64,000 nt of DNA, taken from the NCBI GenBank assembly GCA_039707655.1, contig CM077666.1:400601886-400665885 (forward strand). Direction: 5' to 3'. Below the pieces are notes generated by a model. That model saw nothing but the letters and a program-made list of their open reading frames with translations. It was not told where the DNA came from and ran no database searches. Below, piece by piece: positions 34,434 to 45,700 of the stretch; positions within the stretch are counted from its first letter, which is position 1, and each line of letters starts with the position of its first letter. The stretch is from Elymus sibiricus (taxonomy: Eukaryota > Streptophyta > Magnoliopsida > Poales > Poaceae). The position numbers and the translations under genes were made by a program.

Positions 34434-35744
34434 TCATCGCTTGTAAAAGAAGCGCTTGAAGTTAAAATTCAGGTGCAAGATGCCCCTCTCGAAGGTGCAC
34501 CTGAATCCCGCCTTGCACGAGTACTCCCACTCCTTGTTCACGATCCTGAACGCCACGTCCTCGTACGGCGGCCCGGCGTGGAACCTGATGATGCAGGTCT
34601 CCCCGCTGTCCCCGTCCTCGTGGATGGTGTACTCCGGAGGCTTCGTGCCGGCGAGGTCGGGGTAGTGCACCACGAACTTGTAGCCCTTGACGATCTTGGG
34701 CGGCGGCTGGTCATGGTCGTAGTGCACGCGGTTGTACTTGTTCCACTCGAACCCTGACCGCACCCGCGTGATGTACTTGGGCTTCCTCTGCTCTGGCCCC
34801 GGGGGCGTCTGTGGCAATGCGACCGGGCAGAGCGCCTCCGACCCTTCCTCGTCGGCGTCGGCCGTGTCGTCCCCGTCGTCTGCGCTCTCGGGTTCGTCGT
34901 CCTTGTTGTCAGAACAGGGCGGTGCCTCGTCGTCGCATGTTGAGTAGTTCTGCTCCAGGTACTTCTTGGCCTTCTCCACCCGGATAAGCTCTGTCACACC
35001 CTGCCAGTGCTCGACGACCATGGCCTCGCCGGCGGCCATCCGCGCGGCGACGGTCTCCTGCATCGCTTCGAGCTCTTCGACGCTCTTGCCTTCGACGACG
35101 CTCCTCACGTCGGCAAAGATCGCGGCGTGCAACAACCTCTCGCCGTGCCCGGCCGTCCTGGCTGCCCTGGCAATCTCGGCGTCGCACATGATCTTGGCGG
35201 CCTCCCAGAAGGGCCCGTTCGCCCGGTCGATTTCGGCGTGCTGATCGATCTCCCTGCCGAGTTCCCTGAGGTCCTCCAAGGACGCGCCGCGGAACGCCGC
35301 GACCGCGCGGGGCCGCGTCCCGTCGAGGGACTTCACGAGCACGTCGATGGGCTTGGGGCGTCCGTAGCCGAACCGCGTCTCGGCCCGGATCCTGCTCTGC
35401 TCGAGGAGGAAGGCGGCCTCCTTCGCCTCCTCCTCCGCCCTGGTCAGCGACGCGGTCGTGATCGGCGGCGGCGAGCTCCGCCGGGACGCGGCCGATGAAC
35501 TGACGGCGGCGGCCTCCTTGCGGCGGGCGAGGCAGCGGCGGCGTTCCGAGCGTAGCGAGACGATGCCGGGGAGGAGGCCGCGGGAGAGATCGCGGTCGAG
35601 CTTCTTGTGCCAGACGAAGGCCCCCAGGCCGCGCGCCGCGAGCTTCTGGGATACGGCGTCGGCGCGGCGGCGGACGGCCTTGGACAGCGAGCTCGACGGG
35701 CGCGTGATCTCCCGGGCGGGGGAGGCAGCGCTTGGCTTTGCCAT
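34434..35744 (-). CDS. CTN: Cactin-like protein, single exon
   Basis: Cactin proteins are nuclear, spliceosome-associated factors conserved in animals and plants. This frame gives 436 residues from MAKPSAASP; the start is the first in-frame ATG, in a CCAATGGC context. Residues about 115-290 match the Cactin middle domain (RPKPIDVLVKSLDG, then SLEDLRELGREIDQH, FWEAAKIMCDAE and SVEELEAMQ). An acidic linker (DDEPESADDGDDTADADEE) follows. The last 125 residues are the Cactin C-terminal domain: FEWNKYNRVHYDHDQPPP, IVKGYKFVVHYPDL, GDSGETCIIRFHAGPPYED, and the terminal ERGILHLNFNFKR. Family members are usually 650-750 residues with an Arg/Ser-rich N-terminus and, in plants, introns. This one is short at the N-terminus and intronless, which suggests a retrogene. 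The frame is open, so it may still be expressed. Confidence 0.85.
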   Translation of the reverse strand: MAKPSAASPAREITRPSSSLSKAVRRRADAVSQKLAARGLGAFVWHKKLDRDLSRGLLPGIVSLRSERRRCLARRKEAAAVSSSAASRRSSPPPITTASLTRAEEEAKEAAFLLEQSRIRAETRFGYGRPKPIDVLVKSLDGTRPRAVAAFRGASLEDLRELGREIDQHAEIDRANGPFWEAAKIMCDAEIARAARTAGHGERLLHAAIFADVRSVVEGKSVEELEAMQETVAARMAAGEAMVVEHWQGVTELIRVEKAKKYLEQNYSTCDDEAPPCSDNKDDEPESADDGDDTADADEEGSEALCPVALPQTPPGPEQRKPKYITRVRSGFEWNKYNRVHYDHDQPPPKIVKGYKFVVHYPDLAGTKPPEYTIHEDGDSGETCIIRFHAGPPYEDVAFRIVNKEWEYSCKAGFRCTFERGILHLNFNFKRFFYKR

Positions 35745-35930
35745 TGGCGGCGCGAGATCGGAGCGCACCCGAGTCAAGGGCGTTGAAGGACCCGGTTGCA
35801 GAGAGAGACAAAGGCGGTCCAAACTGATTGGACGCGGGAGGTGTTGCCTCGTCCGTTGCTTGGTCAAGAAAAAGAAAATAAAGGGTTGAAAAGGAACCGA
35901 CTATAGGGAACCGACTCGGGAGCGTTGTCT

Positions 35931-35937
35931 TTTTATA
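35931..35937 (-). promoter_or_regulatory. Putative TATA box of the Cactin-like gene
   Basis: On the minus strand CATATAAAAAGAC lies about 190 nt upstream of the ATG. A direct repeat GGAACCGACT lies between it and the gene. A retrogene with its own TATA box could be transcribed. Confidence 0.4.
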
Positions 35938-36001
35938 TGATTTTTATTATTATAAATACAAACCGACTTTGTTTTTTTAGTTGCTGATGAAAATAGTTTT
36001 A

Positions 36002-37228
36002 GGCCATCTCCAACGCTAACCCGCAAACCGGACACCCTATCCATCAGCGAACAGGGGACTAGTCCGCAGACACGGATAAGTGAGTCTGCCAATCAAAGTT
36101 TTCCGCATGCATTTCAAACCGGGTTTCAACTAACCAGACGAATTTCATCAAACACGACTCAATTCATTAAAGTTCGGATAGAAAATAGTACAAATCATCC
36201 CTGCATAGCTTGCAAATAAGTCTAGTACAACTTCACATTCAACGGGAAATAGTTCAATTCAACGCCCACACATACTATCCCTTGAGCTTCATCCAACAAT
36301 GTGTGTGCGTGAATGGTCTGCCCTCTGCCCTGTGGTACATCACGGCAGCGCGTACATGCTACACAACGTGTAGAGCAACATTGAGTGAATGAATGAATCA
36401 ATCAACAAAATGAGCAAAAAGAAGCGAAACTTACAATCTCTGTGGTTGCCGCGTGCAATGGCCACATTGCTTCCAGCCGATGAACCGCGCCACAAAACTT
36501 CATGACGGAGTTCTGTATGGTGTACCATCGATACGCTAACGAATTCACATTGCGTTCATGGACGATGTGCATGTCGTGGGGCACAATGTGCTTTCGCGCA
36601 TAAAATGAACCATGCACGCGCTGCCAAAAGAGTCCCCTTCTGCTCCTGCCTATAAAGTCCGCAGATACGGCCAACCACGCATCGCACAACAATTCATCCT
36701 CCATGGTCGGGTACCCCGCCATCCTTCTTACTCTTAAAAAACGACATGAAGTTCGAAAATAAGCTCAATGACATTTGACCGGGCGTGGTGTCCGCCATGG
36801 ACGTCGTCGACAGGGGGCAGAGGGTACCTGACTGCGGACGGATTCTAGGTGGACGACTCCATAGTACAAGGCGAGCGGGCGCGTGGGTGGTGGCCGCGGA
36901 CGTTTGGCAATGCCTGGGTGACGATCGAAGAGGTGCAACGATGACGTCGGAGAAGAGGGTGCGGATGCAAAGCAAGGGGGGGGGGCAGAGGCGGATGGAA
37001 GAGAATGGGACCAGGAGGGGGATTTGAGTGGGCCGGGGGTGTCGGAGACCTACGTGGCGGCGGTCCAGACTCCCGCAAAGCTCTCCCGAGTTTGCTTCCA
37101 CTTTGCGAGGAAAAGCACGTGTGGACCAGTCAGCGGACCGATACAGGTCCATGTTGGATGACAAAACACATCGGACCACATTGTCCGAACCGATGCGAGC
37201 GATTTGAGGGTCAACGTTGAAGATACCC
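36002..37228 (-). mobile_element. PIF/Harbinger-type element, 1.2 kb
   Basis: TTA flanks it at 35999-36001 and 37229-37231. The ends GGCCATCTCCAACGCTAACC and, reversed, GGGTATCTTCAACGTTGACC are inverted repeats. It carries a damaged ORF1-type gene but no DDE transposase, so it cannot move alone. Confidence 0.8.
36402..36798 (-). pseudogene. Harbinger ORF1 (Myb/trihelix-like) remnant
   Basis: The frame MEDELLCDAWLAVSADFIG, then FWQRVHGSFYARKH, NVNSLAYRWYTIQNSVMKFCGA follows the Myb/SANT-like DNA-binding ORF1 of plant PIF/Harbinger elements. A start at 36798 (MADTTPGQMS) opens in a different frame and runs into a stop at 36694, so a frameshift separates the first exon part from the DNA-binding part. 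GTAAGT after residue EI (about 36433) may be the original donor. Confidence 0.65.
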
Positions 37229-37231
37229 TTA

Positions 37232-38169
37232 GTATCAGTTCTCGAAAATCCGCAGCTTTGAGGCAAAGTTAATATTTCGTCGGAGACGTTGGGCATCGAG
37301 GTGTGGCTGCGTGAGGAGGAAGAAGATGGGTCGGTTATTAGATTCAATCTGATCCATCGAACGTTACCTGACCCATAGGTGCTTCATATTTTCTATGTTA
37401 TTCGGGAAAACAACAGACATATGTTCTGTCATACCAGAACTTTCAACTCGATTTTGTTGGAAAAAAACTCGATTTTTTGGGAAATCCTGCCTCCCCAAAG
37501 ACAAGTAAATATTACTACTCTCTGATCCAAATTAAATGACGCAACCTTTATTATTAAGTGAGGGTGTGCTTTAGTTGTAGATTTTTTTAGGGTCTTGTTT
37601 TGTATTTCGCACGGGACCCCAAATTCCTGAAAAACGGCCCTGACAACCATGATTAATGGGCACGCGCGGCTTCACTTGTGCAGCTTAGACGCCATGGTCG
37701 TTGCCATTGTCAATGGGTTGGTCGACACACTGCTTTTCCGAGTCCGGAGGAGGCAAGGGAGTCCATTCCCACTACGACCATGTTTATATGTATTAAATAT
37801 CAGTCCGTGGATTCGCCTTCTCTCTCCCCACCGCTCCGGCGCCTGATGGCGGGAAGGGGAATCCTGATGCCTCGGCTTCAGCTAGTAGATTGGTAGGGTT
37901 TTAGTCATCCCCGGGATAGCTCTGGCATGTGAGTGGCGACAGCGGCAGTGGTCTGGGGCCCTCGATGTATTTTTTTATTACGCTTGAGGTGGTTTATACT
38001 TCTAGTGAATCTTTATAATAAATCTGAGTCCTTTGCACAAGAAAAATAATAGTATAAGAATTCAATGAGCACTAAAATAATAAAATGGGGAGGGTCCTCA
38101 ATCCAAACGCCTAGTTGAGGCAAAGCCTCCCAAACTAACAAATGAGCAACATTGATGTTAAAAAAGGTA
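37232..38169. other. Intergenic, no gene
   Basis: A short Stowaway-like remnant (CTCTGATCCAAATTAAATGACGC) lies near 37521. Short ORFs at 37649-37896 have no support. Confidence 0.4.
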
Positions 38170-38516
38170 CTCCGTTCGTCCAGGTTTACTAGGCACGTGA
38201 GTAGAGAGAGCGCGTCCGTTTTTAAAAGGCCCCCGCATCAAATCGCGCTGAAAATGCTTCGTTCCTTTCTCAATCGCGTGGGCCTGCATGCAGAATTAAT
38301 TGAGCGTGGGGCTGCCAACGGGTTCCAAAGCGGCCGGGAATGGCTAAGATTACTTGATTTGTGGGCTGCATGCAGGAAGCTATGTGAAGCTGGATTGCTT
38401 TGAGAATTTAATCACGCGTAGAAACCAAAGGATTAGCGCTTCTTTTCGCAAATTAAGTGTTGCACCTTGGTACATGTGTTTTGGTCCAGGGGCTCAATAA
38501 ACCCGGACGAAGGGAG
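38170..38516. mobile_element. Stowaway/Mariner-type MITE, 347 bp
   Basis: TA flanks it at 38168-38169 and 38517-38518. CTCCGTTCGTCCAGGTTTAC at the left pairs with the reverse complement of ATAAACCCGGACGAAGGGAG at the right. It has no coding capacity. Confidence 0.75.
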
Positions 38517-38518
38517 TA

Positions 38519-39731
38519 CTACTCTGAATGCAAATTGGGAGTACTACTCTCAAGTGCATGGAAGGCTCTTACAGCAAGGTTCTGCAAGACCTCAACTATG
38601 ACAAACTACAACTGGTTCAGCAAAAATATAGACTACTTTAGCAACAGCTGGTGCGGTAGCCTCAGTGGAGATCGCATGGCAGCAAAGGAACTTTACCGTA
38701 TAATAGATACCAACTTCACAGTAGGATCAATCAACATCCAAAGACAACAATCTGAATCATACTTTGTCACAAATAAGATATGTTGTTGATCGTCTTAGTG
38801 ATACAACTACACAATCAGAGTATGATCTCCAACAGACAATCAAGTAATATTGGAGCCTGGACGATGATATCGAAGGAATTTCTGCTCTGGGCAATGACAA
38901 CCACCAATCACAAGCACTATGAAGAGTTGCCTGGACGACAAAGTCATTTTCAATACCGATGGAACATGCAGCGATGGCTCTATCTAATGTTCATCACTTC
39001 ATAACCACAATCGCCTATATGATGTATCCATGGCTATCTACTTTCCTTGTTAATAACATTGTAAATAATCGATCGTAAGCTTCTTAGAACACTGTGTATC
39101 ATCACTAAGTATCTATCTACCAGCAGCTATTTATTTCGATATGTTTCAATCTGTGTCTGAATATTTTTATGTGCACCGTTTGAATACTCTGAATGCAAAT
39201 GCCAGCGCAACAACAGTTGGGCAGAATCTGCCTAATTGTAGTTCTAATCTTTCTCTCTCTCTCCTAGCTTTTGATTGCTCGCATCAACGCCTAAACTAAC
39301 AGTGCGATTATCCGAGCATCAAACGGCTGAAGAAATGCCGACGAGATAATAAGCATTCCTGTAAAGCGCACATGCTTAACTATTCCCCCATCATTAATTC
39401 GGGTCAGCGTGGGCAACCGTTTGTCGTCGACATCTCGGCTACCCGTATATTTTTTCCTCTGGCCCACACGCCACTGAGAGAGCCCTCCAACGACTCCAGC
39501 CCCTTCCACGCGGCCCCGCCCGTCCACACCTCTCACGTGTGAAAAATAAAAAAAAAACGAGCAGGTATTTGTTCCTCTCGCCTCGTCCTCCCCACAGGTT
39601 CCCGACCCTGCCAAATCCCAATCGCTTTTAAATTCGAGATTTTATTGTCCGCCTTCCGACGCGCAGCTGCCTCGCTGCCCCGGTGCTGCTGCTCCCCTCC
39701 CACCCGCCGCGAGCCGCCGACGCCTCCGCCG
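38519..39731. other. Upstream region of the thioesterase gene
   Basis: ORFs at 38457-39004 show no family match. A CTCTCT run lies near 39253. The last 100 bp before the ATG are GC-rich and TATA-less, usual for a broadly expressed plant gene. Confidence 0.45.
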
Positions 39732-42700
39732 ATGGATCGGGAAGAAGGTAAGGCAGCGGCGAGCCTGCCGGATTTGGGAGCGACTGTGGCTAATTTTGGG
39801 GACGATTCCCATTGGTGTGCAGTGACGGAGTTCCTGGGCCAGGTGCCCCTCCTGCAGTGCCTCCCCGGCTCCTCCATCCGCAGGATCGCCGAGGCCGTCC
39901 AGGTCAAGCACTACGGTAAGTTGCGCCGTCGCCCGTCCATGTGTTGTAGCGCCACCTAGATCGATCTGTCGGTCCACCGGGTTTTCCTGGTTCAGGCGAG
40001 CGTAGCCAAAATCTGGCTTGGGTCAGTTCAGAGTACTCTGTACTGTTAGCCTACTGAATTACTGAAGGATGCTCTCTGTGTCAGTCACAGTGACGTCTGA
40101 TGCGACTCCCATGATTTGTAGTAGTTCACTGTACTTCAAATCGCATACATGATTTTGTGTGCAGCTCACTGACTGCGAGCGATTTACTAGTCTGCACTGT
40201 CGTTGTGATCTGCATAAATAGAAAATGTTAACCATCGAAAGCAAATGCATGCAAAATTAGACTGCTAAAGAAAATAGGCGCTGCATTTCAGTGCGTACCT
40301 ACTCCCTCCTTTCCGGTTTACTCCCTCCGTTTTTATTTACTCCGCATATTAGCTTTGGTCAAAGTCAAACTTTGTAAACTTTGACAAAGTTTATAGACAA
40401 AAATATTAACATATACAATAACATATCAATACCATTAGATTCATTATTGAATATACTTTCACATCATATAGATTTGTTATTGTAAATGTTCATATTTTAT
40501 CTATAAACTTGATCAAACTTTATAAAGTTTGACTTTGACCAAAGCTAATATGCGGAGTAAATAAAAACGGAGGGAGTACATGGCTCAAATCTGAAATCTC
40601 ATCAACCAAGGCGGATGGTGAGTGAAGGAATGTATCTCGTACTTTACAAACTACCCAAATTAAACTAATCATTAATTTGGATTAATTGCAGTGCATGCAT
40701 GTTTGGCCACTAGATGAGTAGGAACATTACATGCATTGGTGAGTTCCTTTTAATTTCTTGCATGCAAAGATTTAATGCGCCTCGGAATCTCAAAAGAAGA
40801 TGGAGATGAGCCCTTTAAATCGGAAAGGGCAGCCCGGTGCATGTAGCTCCCGCTTGCGCAGGGTCCGGGGAAGGGTCCGACCACTTTGGGTCTATTGTAC
40901 GCAGCCTTTCCCTACATTTCTGTAAGAGGCTGTTTCCAGGACTTGAACCCGTGACCTCATGGTCACAAGGCAACAGCTTTTACCACTGCGCCAAGGCTCC
41001 CCTTCAGCCCTTTAAATCGGAAAAACGAAAAAATTAAGATAACCCTCTAAACCGGAAAGGAGGGAGTATTAACTAGATGTTGTTTAGCCCTTGACTCTTC
41101 GGTGTATGCGCTTATCTTGAAAGGTGATGATTTTGTATTCACTGATTGTTGTGTAGGATCGAAGTTGATTTACGCATTTTTTTTCATGGTGGTATTTTGC
41201 AGAACCTGGGGATTATGTTGCTCGTGAAGGTGAACCCGTAGATGGCCTTTGCATCATATTGGATGGACAGGTATTAGTCAGGCTAGTTCTGGCTTCGCTT
41301 ATTCACAGAGACACCTTTCTTTGACAGAATGGCAGGGTTCATTATAATGCTGCTGTTCACTATGAGAGGTCCTGATTACTACCTGAAAAAGCAATACTGT
41401 ATCAGCAAATTTGAATGGGCTGGGTGCTTCATTTTTGGCATTACAGATAGAAGATCATTTGTTGGCCTACTCATAGGCTTGTAAATAACCTTTTTCTATT
41501 TGTCGTCAATGCATCGAGAAGCGAGGTTTTTTTTGCGATTTCTCAAAATAATGAAACATAATTTGTTACAAGAACTATTTTCTTTCTAAGTTGCTGGGAA
41601 ATCATGCAAAAAAAAAGAGTGATGTTCAATTTCTATATCGTTGGTTCTTTGCATTCATGCTCTGGGGGAAAGACTAAACCTGAGTTTTATAGTTCCAGAC
41701 CTTCAGAGTAAAATTCCTATCTCAGCAGCCAACAAAGTATTGCTCTATCAAAAAATTCTTTAATTTGAAAGACATTCTAATTAAGTCATTATCTTGCAGG
41801 CTGAAGTTTCTGCTCCTGCAAACACAGAAGAAGCAAACCGTCCAGACTATGTGTTAAATAAGTATGACTATTTTGGTTATGGTAAGACATCTCTATACAT
41901 GATTTTAGTTTTGTTACGGATTGTATCTATTTTCATCATGTATGTTCATATTTTGCTTGAAAAGACCAACAGTTTGTATTTGATGTTTTTTTTTTTGGAT
42001 ATAACTCCTAATGTTTTGTATTGTTTTATAGGGACCAATAGTTCTGTACATCAAGTAAATGTTATTGCGGTGACAAAGGTATAATTTTCTAATTTCTGTT
42101 TTCTAACTTGACATTTTATTAGCTTTAGGATTTCCGTTTGCAATGATATTAGCTGATGGCTTTTCCAAATCCAATAGTTGGCTTTAGCTTATTGTTATTC
42201 ATGTATTGCAGCTGTCCTGCTTTGTATTGCCAAGTCAATATGGACATCTGCTGCAAACAAAGACAATTTGGAATGCAGAAGAAACACCTGAAAGCCATTC
42301 ATTGATGGAACAAATTTTACATTTAGAGAAATTAGAGGTAAGTCTAGATTGATGTATGTTTGTATCTATGATATTTCTATTTTGTCAAGGCGGTATGTAT
42401 CATGTCTCAGTTTGCTCACTGTACTGGAGGAATGATGATCAGACATACTAGTTGCTTAAATTGTAACATTTATGCTATGTCTGCTAACTTTGATTTAATA
42501 TCATCGTTGGCCATTGGATTTTATTGATACTACCTAAAAGAAAGAAATACAAGAGCAAATTTGGCAGTTTCAGATTTGCATCTCATGGTCTACAAGTTAA
42601 AGAGACAACCATGCTATCATAATAATTTACAGTTTACTTATTGATCTTGCTTACCTTAATTCTTATCTATTTTGTAGGTTGATATCTTTCGTGGATTTAC

Positions 42701-45700
42701 TTTGCCAGAAGCTCCAACTTTTAATCAAGTTTTTGGAGGACAATTGATTGGGCAGGCATGTTTCAACCACTCTTAGTTGCTGTCATCTATATCTGCCAAC
42801 TGCATGTATTTGACCGCCTCATTTCTATGCTCTGGAGGGATATCCTAGTTCCTATATTTAAGTATGAATACGTGAATCACCGAGTCAATGCTAAAAGGAA
42901 GCTTCTTAAGCATGCTTCTGAATTCCCTCAACTTTTAGAAACATATAGTTCACATGTATGAGTATCTCCACAAGCAACAGTTAAGTAACAGATATACATC
43001 TTATGTTTGAATAATGCAATAAACTTTCTTCAAGACTGCTCTGTTGCATTGTTGTTGGCGATGTTTATCCTTTTGGTATTATCTTTCATAATGTGTTATC
43101 AACCTTATTGCTAATTAGCTTCTTCAATGAAATTAAGTCATCAAAGAAGTTCACATAAAGGTTCCTTTGTGAACTCACTTGGTGATTGTAGATTTTCTAG
43201 GAACTCTTCATATTTTTATTTGAAGTTTTGAACTCGGAACAAGATCAAATTGAAATCTTCTTTGTCATGGTTGCTGTTAACTGTAGATTTTTTAATACAA
43301 TACTTGGAACCCAGGTAAGTCTCAGTTTTTCTGTTATTTAAATGATGTTCACTCAAGATATCAAATGGAAACTAGTCAGTTTTCTTTTAGACTAACAGGG
43401 AGGGTTCTCCCTGGTTCCATTATCAAATGAAACCACCAGTTCAGTTATTTGTGTTTGGTTAAAAAGCACTGCTTGGTCAGTGGTCATCATAACTCACTCC
43501 CTACACTCCCATACAAGAGGAAAAACATTTACTATAAAACTGACTAGTTTTCACTATAAAGGGGGTAGAATAAAGCTTTGCACATCATTGCCAATGGTTT
43601 TCACTATGTCTTAACCTTCATGCAGGCACTAGCAGCAGCATCCAAGACTGTTGATTGCCTGAAACTTGTGCATAGTCTGCATGCAATTTTTCTAATAGCA
43701 GGAGACAATAATAGTAAGAATATTTAAACTGTGTTCATTTTGCCCATAACAGGGGGCAAGCAGAAACTAAAGTCCGGCCTTTAATTATCAGTACTGTACT
43801 CGTATTAATGCTCTGTTCTGTAATTATCTTTTTAAGTTTTGATCGTTAATGCATCATCCTTTTGTTCAAACAAAACTATGTTTATATCTGTCTTTGTTAT
43901 GTCCTCTGCTATAGTGCCAATAATATATCAAGTACATCGGGAGCGTGATGGAACCAGCTTTGCCACCAGAAAAGTGGAGGCAAAGCAGAAAGGCCTTGTT
44001 ATGTTCACTTTAATTGTTTCTTTCCAGGTGATTATCCTTAAGTTGTATAAATAATTATAGCAGAATTGTTAGGCAAGTTTTAGTTATCTTTAACACTCCC
44101 AGTGATATAACCAGGGGAAGCATGTACCCTGTTCATGTTGAGAACATATTAGATAGTAGCTCAAACGACAGTTTTGTACCTAGTAGCTTCCGAAATGTTG
44201 TGTCAAATAGTTGTTCCTTCGTTTATTTTAGTGTTTAACCCCCTAAACTATATCATCTGTCCAAACTCTTCTGCACAAAAAATGAAAAAAAGGAGTGCCA
44301 GACTGAACAGAGAATTGTGTTCACTATCTCAATACTAGGTTCATATGTTCCTAAGAGCTTTCCATGATAATCAAATCAAGCATGAACAGGCATACTATAC
44401 AAAGTTTCAAGTTCTTAAATTTTAAACCCAGAGTTGTTTTGCTCTATCCGCTGCCAACAGATCAATTCACTTCTTTGTCCCAAACATCAATCATATATAT
44501 ATTGGAGGATCAGCCCCACTAAATTAATCTACTAGACAAAGAAGAAAGGGTGTCTAACTTCTGTTCTGGTTCTTTTGCAGAAGGAAGAATTAGGGTTTGA
44601 GCATCAGGCTGCAATCATGCCTGTTGTTCCTCCTCCAGAACAGGCAAGGATTTTTATCACTTTCCTCTGATGCCCTTGGGGAAAAAGTCTTGGAACTAAG
44701 AAGTAATCAAATGCAGCTCCTGAATATGGAGGAGATACGGGAAAGAAGACTCACTGATCCACGCTTTCCGATGTAAATTTTCTTGACTACGAATCATATG
44801 TTTTGCTAATTGGCTAAACTAACTGTTTTAACTTCAAAATATTCACCTTAAGACGCAACATCTTTTGAACTGTTAGAAAAGCATGATTGTTTATGTGTTT
44901 ATTAGTTTTCAAGTGGATCCCCCATTCTGGTAATGGCACTAGTTCGACGACACATTTAGAATAACAGCAATAACAACAATTAAGCCTTTAGTCCCAAACA
45001 AGTTGGGGTAGGCTAGAGCTGAAACCCATAAGATTCATTTAGAATATTATAATTATATACTCCCTCCGTCCCATTATATAGTGTAGTGTCAAAAACGCTC
45101 TTATATTATGGGACGGAGGGAGTACTTCTTAAGCTTCAGTTGTCATATGGATTTGACAGTACGTTCATCTCTTTATCACATGCTGTCATAGCCCTGAGTC
45201 CTGACAGTTCAGTAATCTGCAGGCAATATAGGAACTCAGCTGCCAAGAAAAAGTTTGTACCTTGGCCCATTGAAATGAGGTTCTGCCAAGATTCTAAATC
45301 TCAACATGAACCCAGGTAAGTTTACGATGCAATTTCTTTGTGGCCTTGAGATTCAGTAATCCTTAGTTTCTTTGTGGCTCACAGATCTTTTTAGATAGAA
45401 ATTCTAAGCTTCAGTATAGATTCTCCAGACTAATAATTTTTACATAGATCATATTGCAATATATGTTTTTCTGATCCAGTAATGCATCTGATTCTTTTCA
45501 GCCTGCATTATTGGTTTAGAGCTAGAGGAAAACTTTCGGATGATCCAGCTCTGCATAGGTTGGCCATTTATCGCTGTACATTGGTCATATTTTAAACAGC
45601 TGGGTATGCTGATAACATTATTCTATGGTATTACAGATGCGTTGTAGCATATGCTTCAGATCTACTATATTCAGGCGTCAGCCTAAATCCGCACCGGAAG

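Larger units (their letters stand above)
31556..34610. repeat. Tandem segmental duplication, copy B
   Basis: Counterpart of 26805-31083. It runs without a break into the complete Cactin-like gene, so B is probably the original locus and A the derived copy. Its own additions are the MITEs at 33653-33890 and 34198-34257. Confidence 0.8.
40302..41066. mobile_element. Outer Stowaway MITE in thioesterase intron 1
   Basis: CTCCCTCCTTTCCGGTTTA at the left is the exact reverse complement of TAAACCGGAAAGGAGGGAG at the right, with TA on both sides (40300-40301, 41067-41068). The element is swollen by two later insertions: another Stowaway at 40321-40576 and a SINE at 40827-41005. Without them it would be about 310 bp. 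Confidence 0.8.

Noticed and set aside
39533..39977. Minus-strand ORFs over thioesterase exon 1
   Set aside because: They are antisense shadows of the confirmed coding exon and its promoter.
40940..41000. Possible tRNA gene in intron 1
   Set aside because: A and B boxes belong to the Au SINE, which has an 18-bp target duplication; no full cloverleaf.
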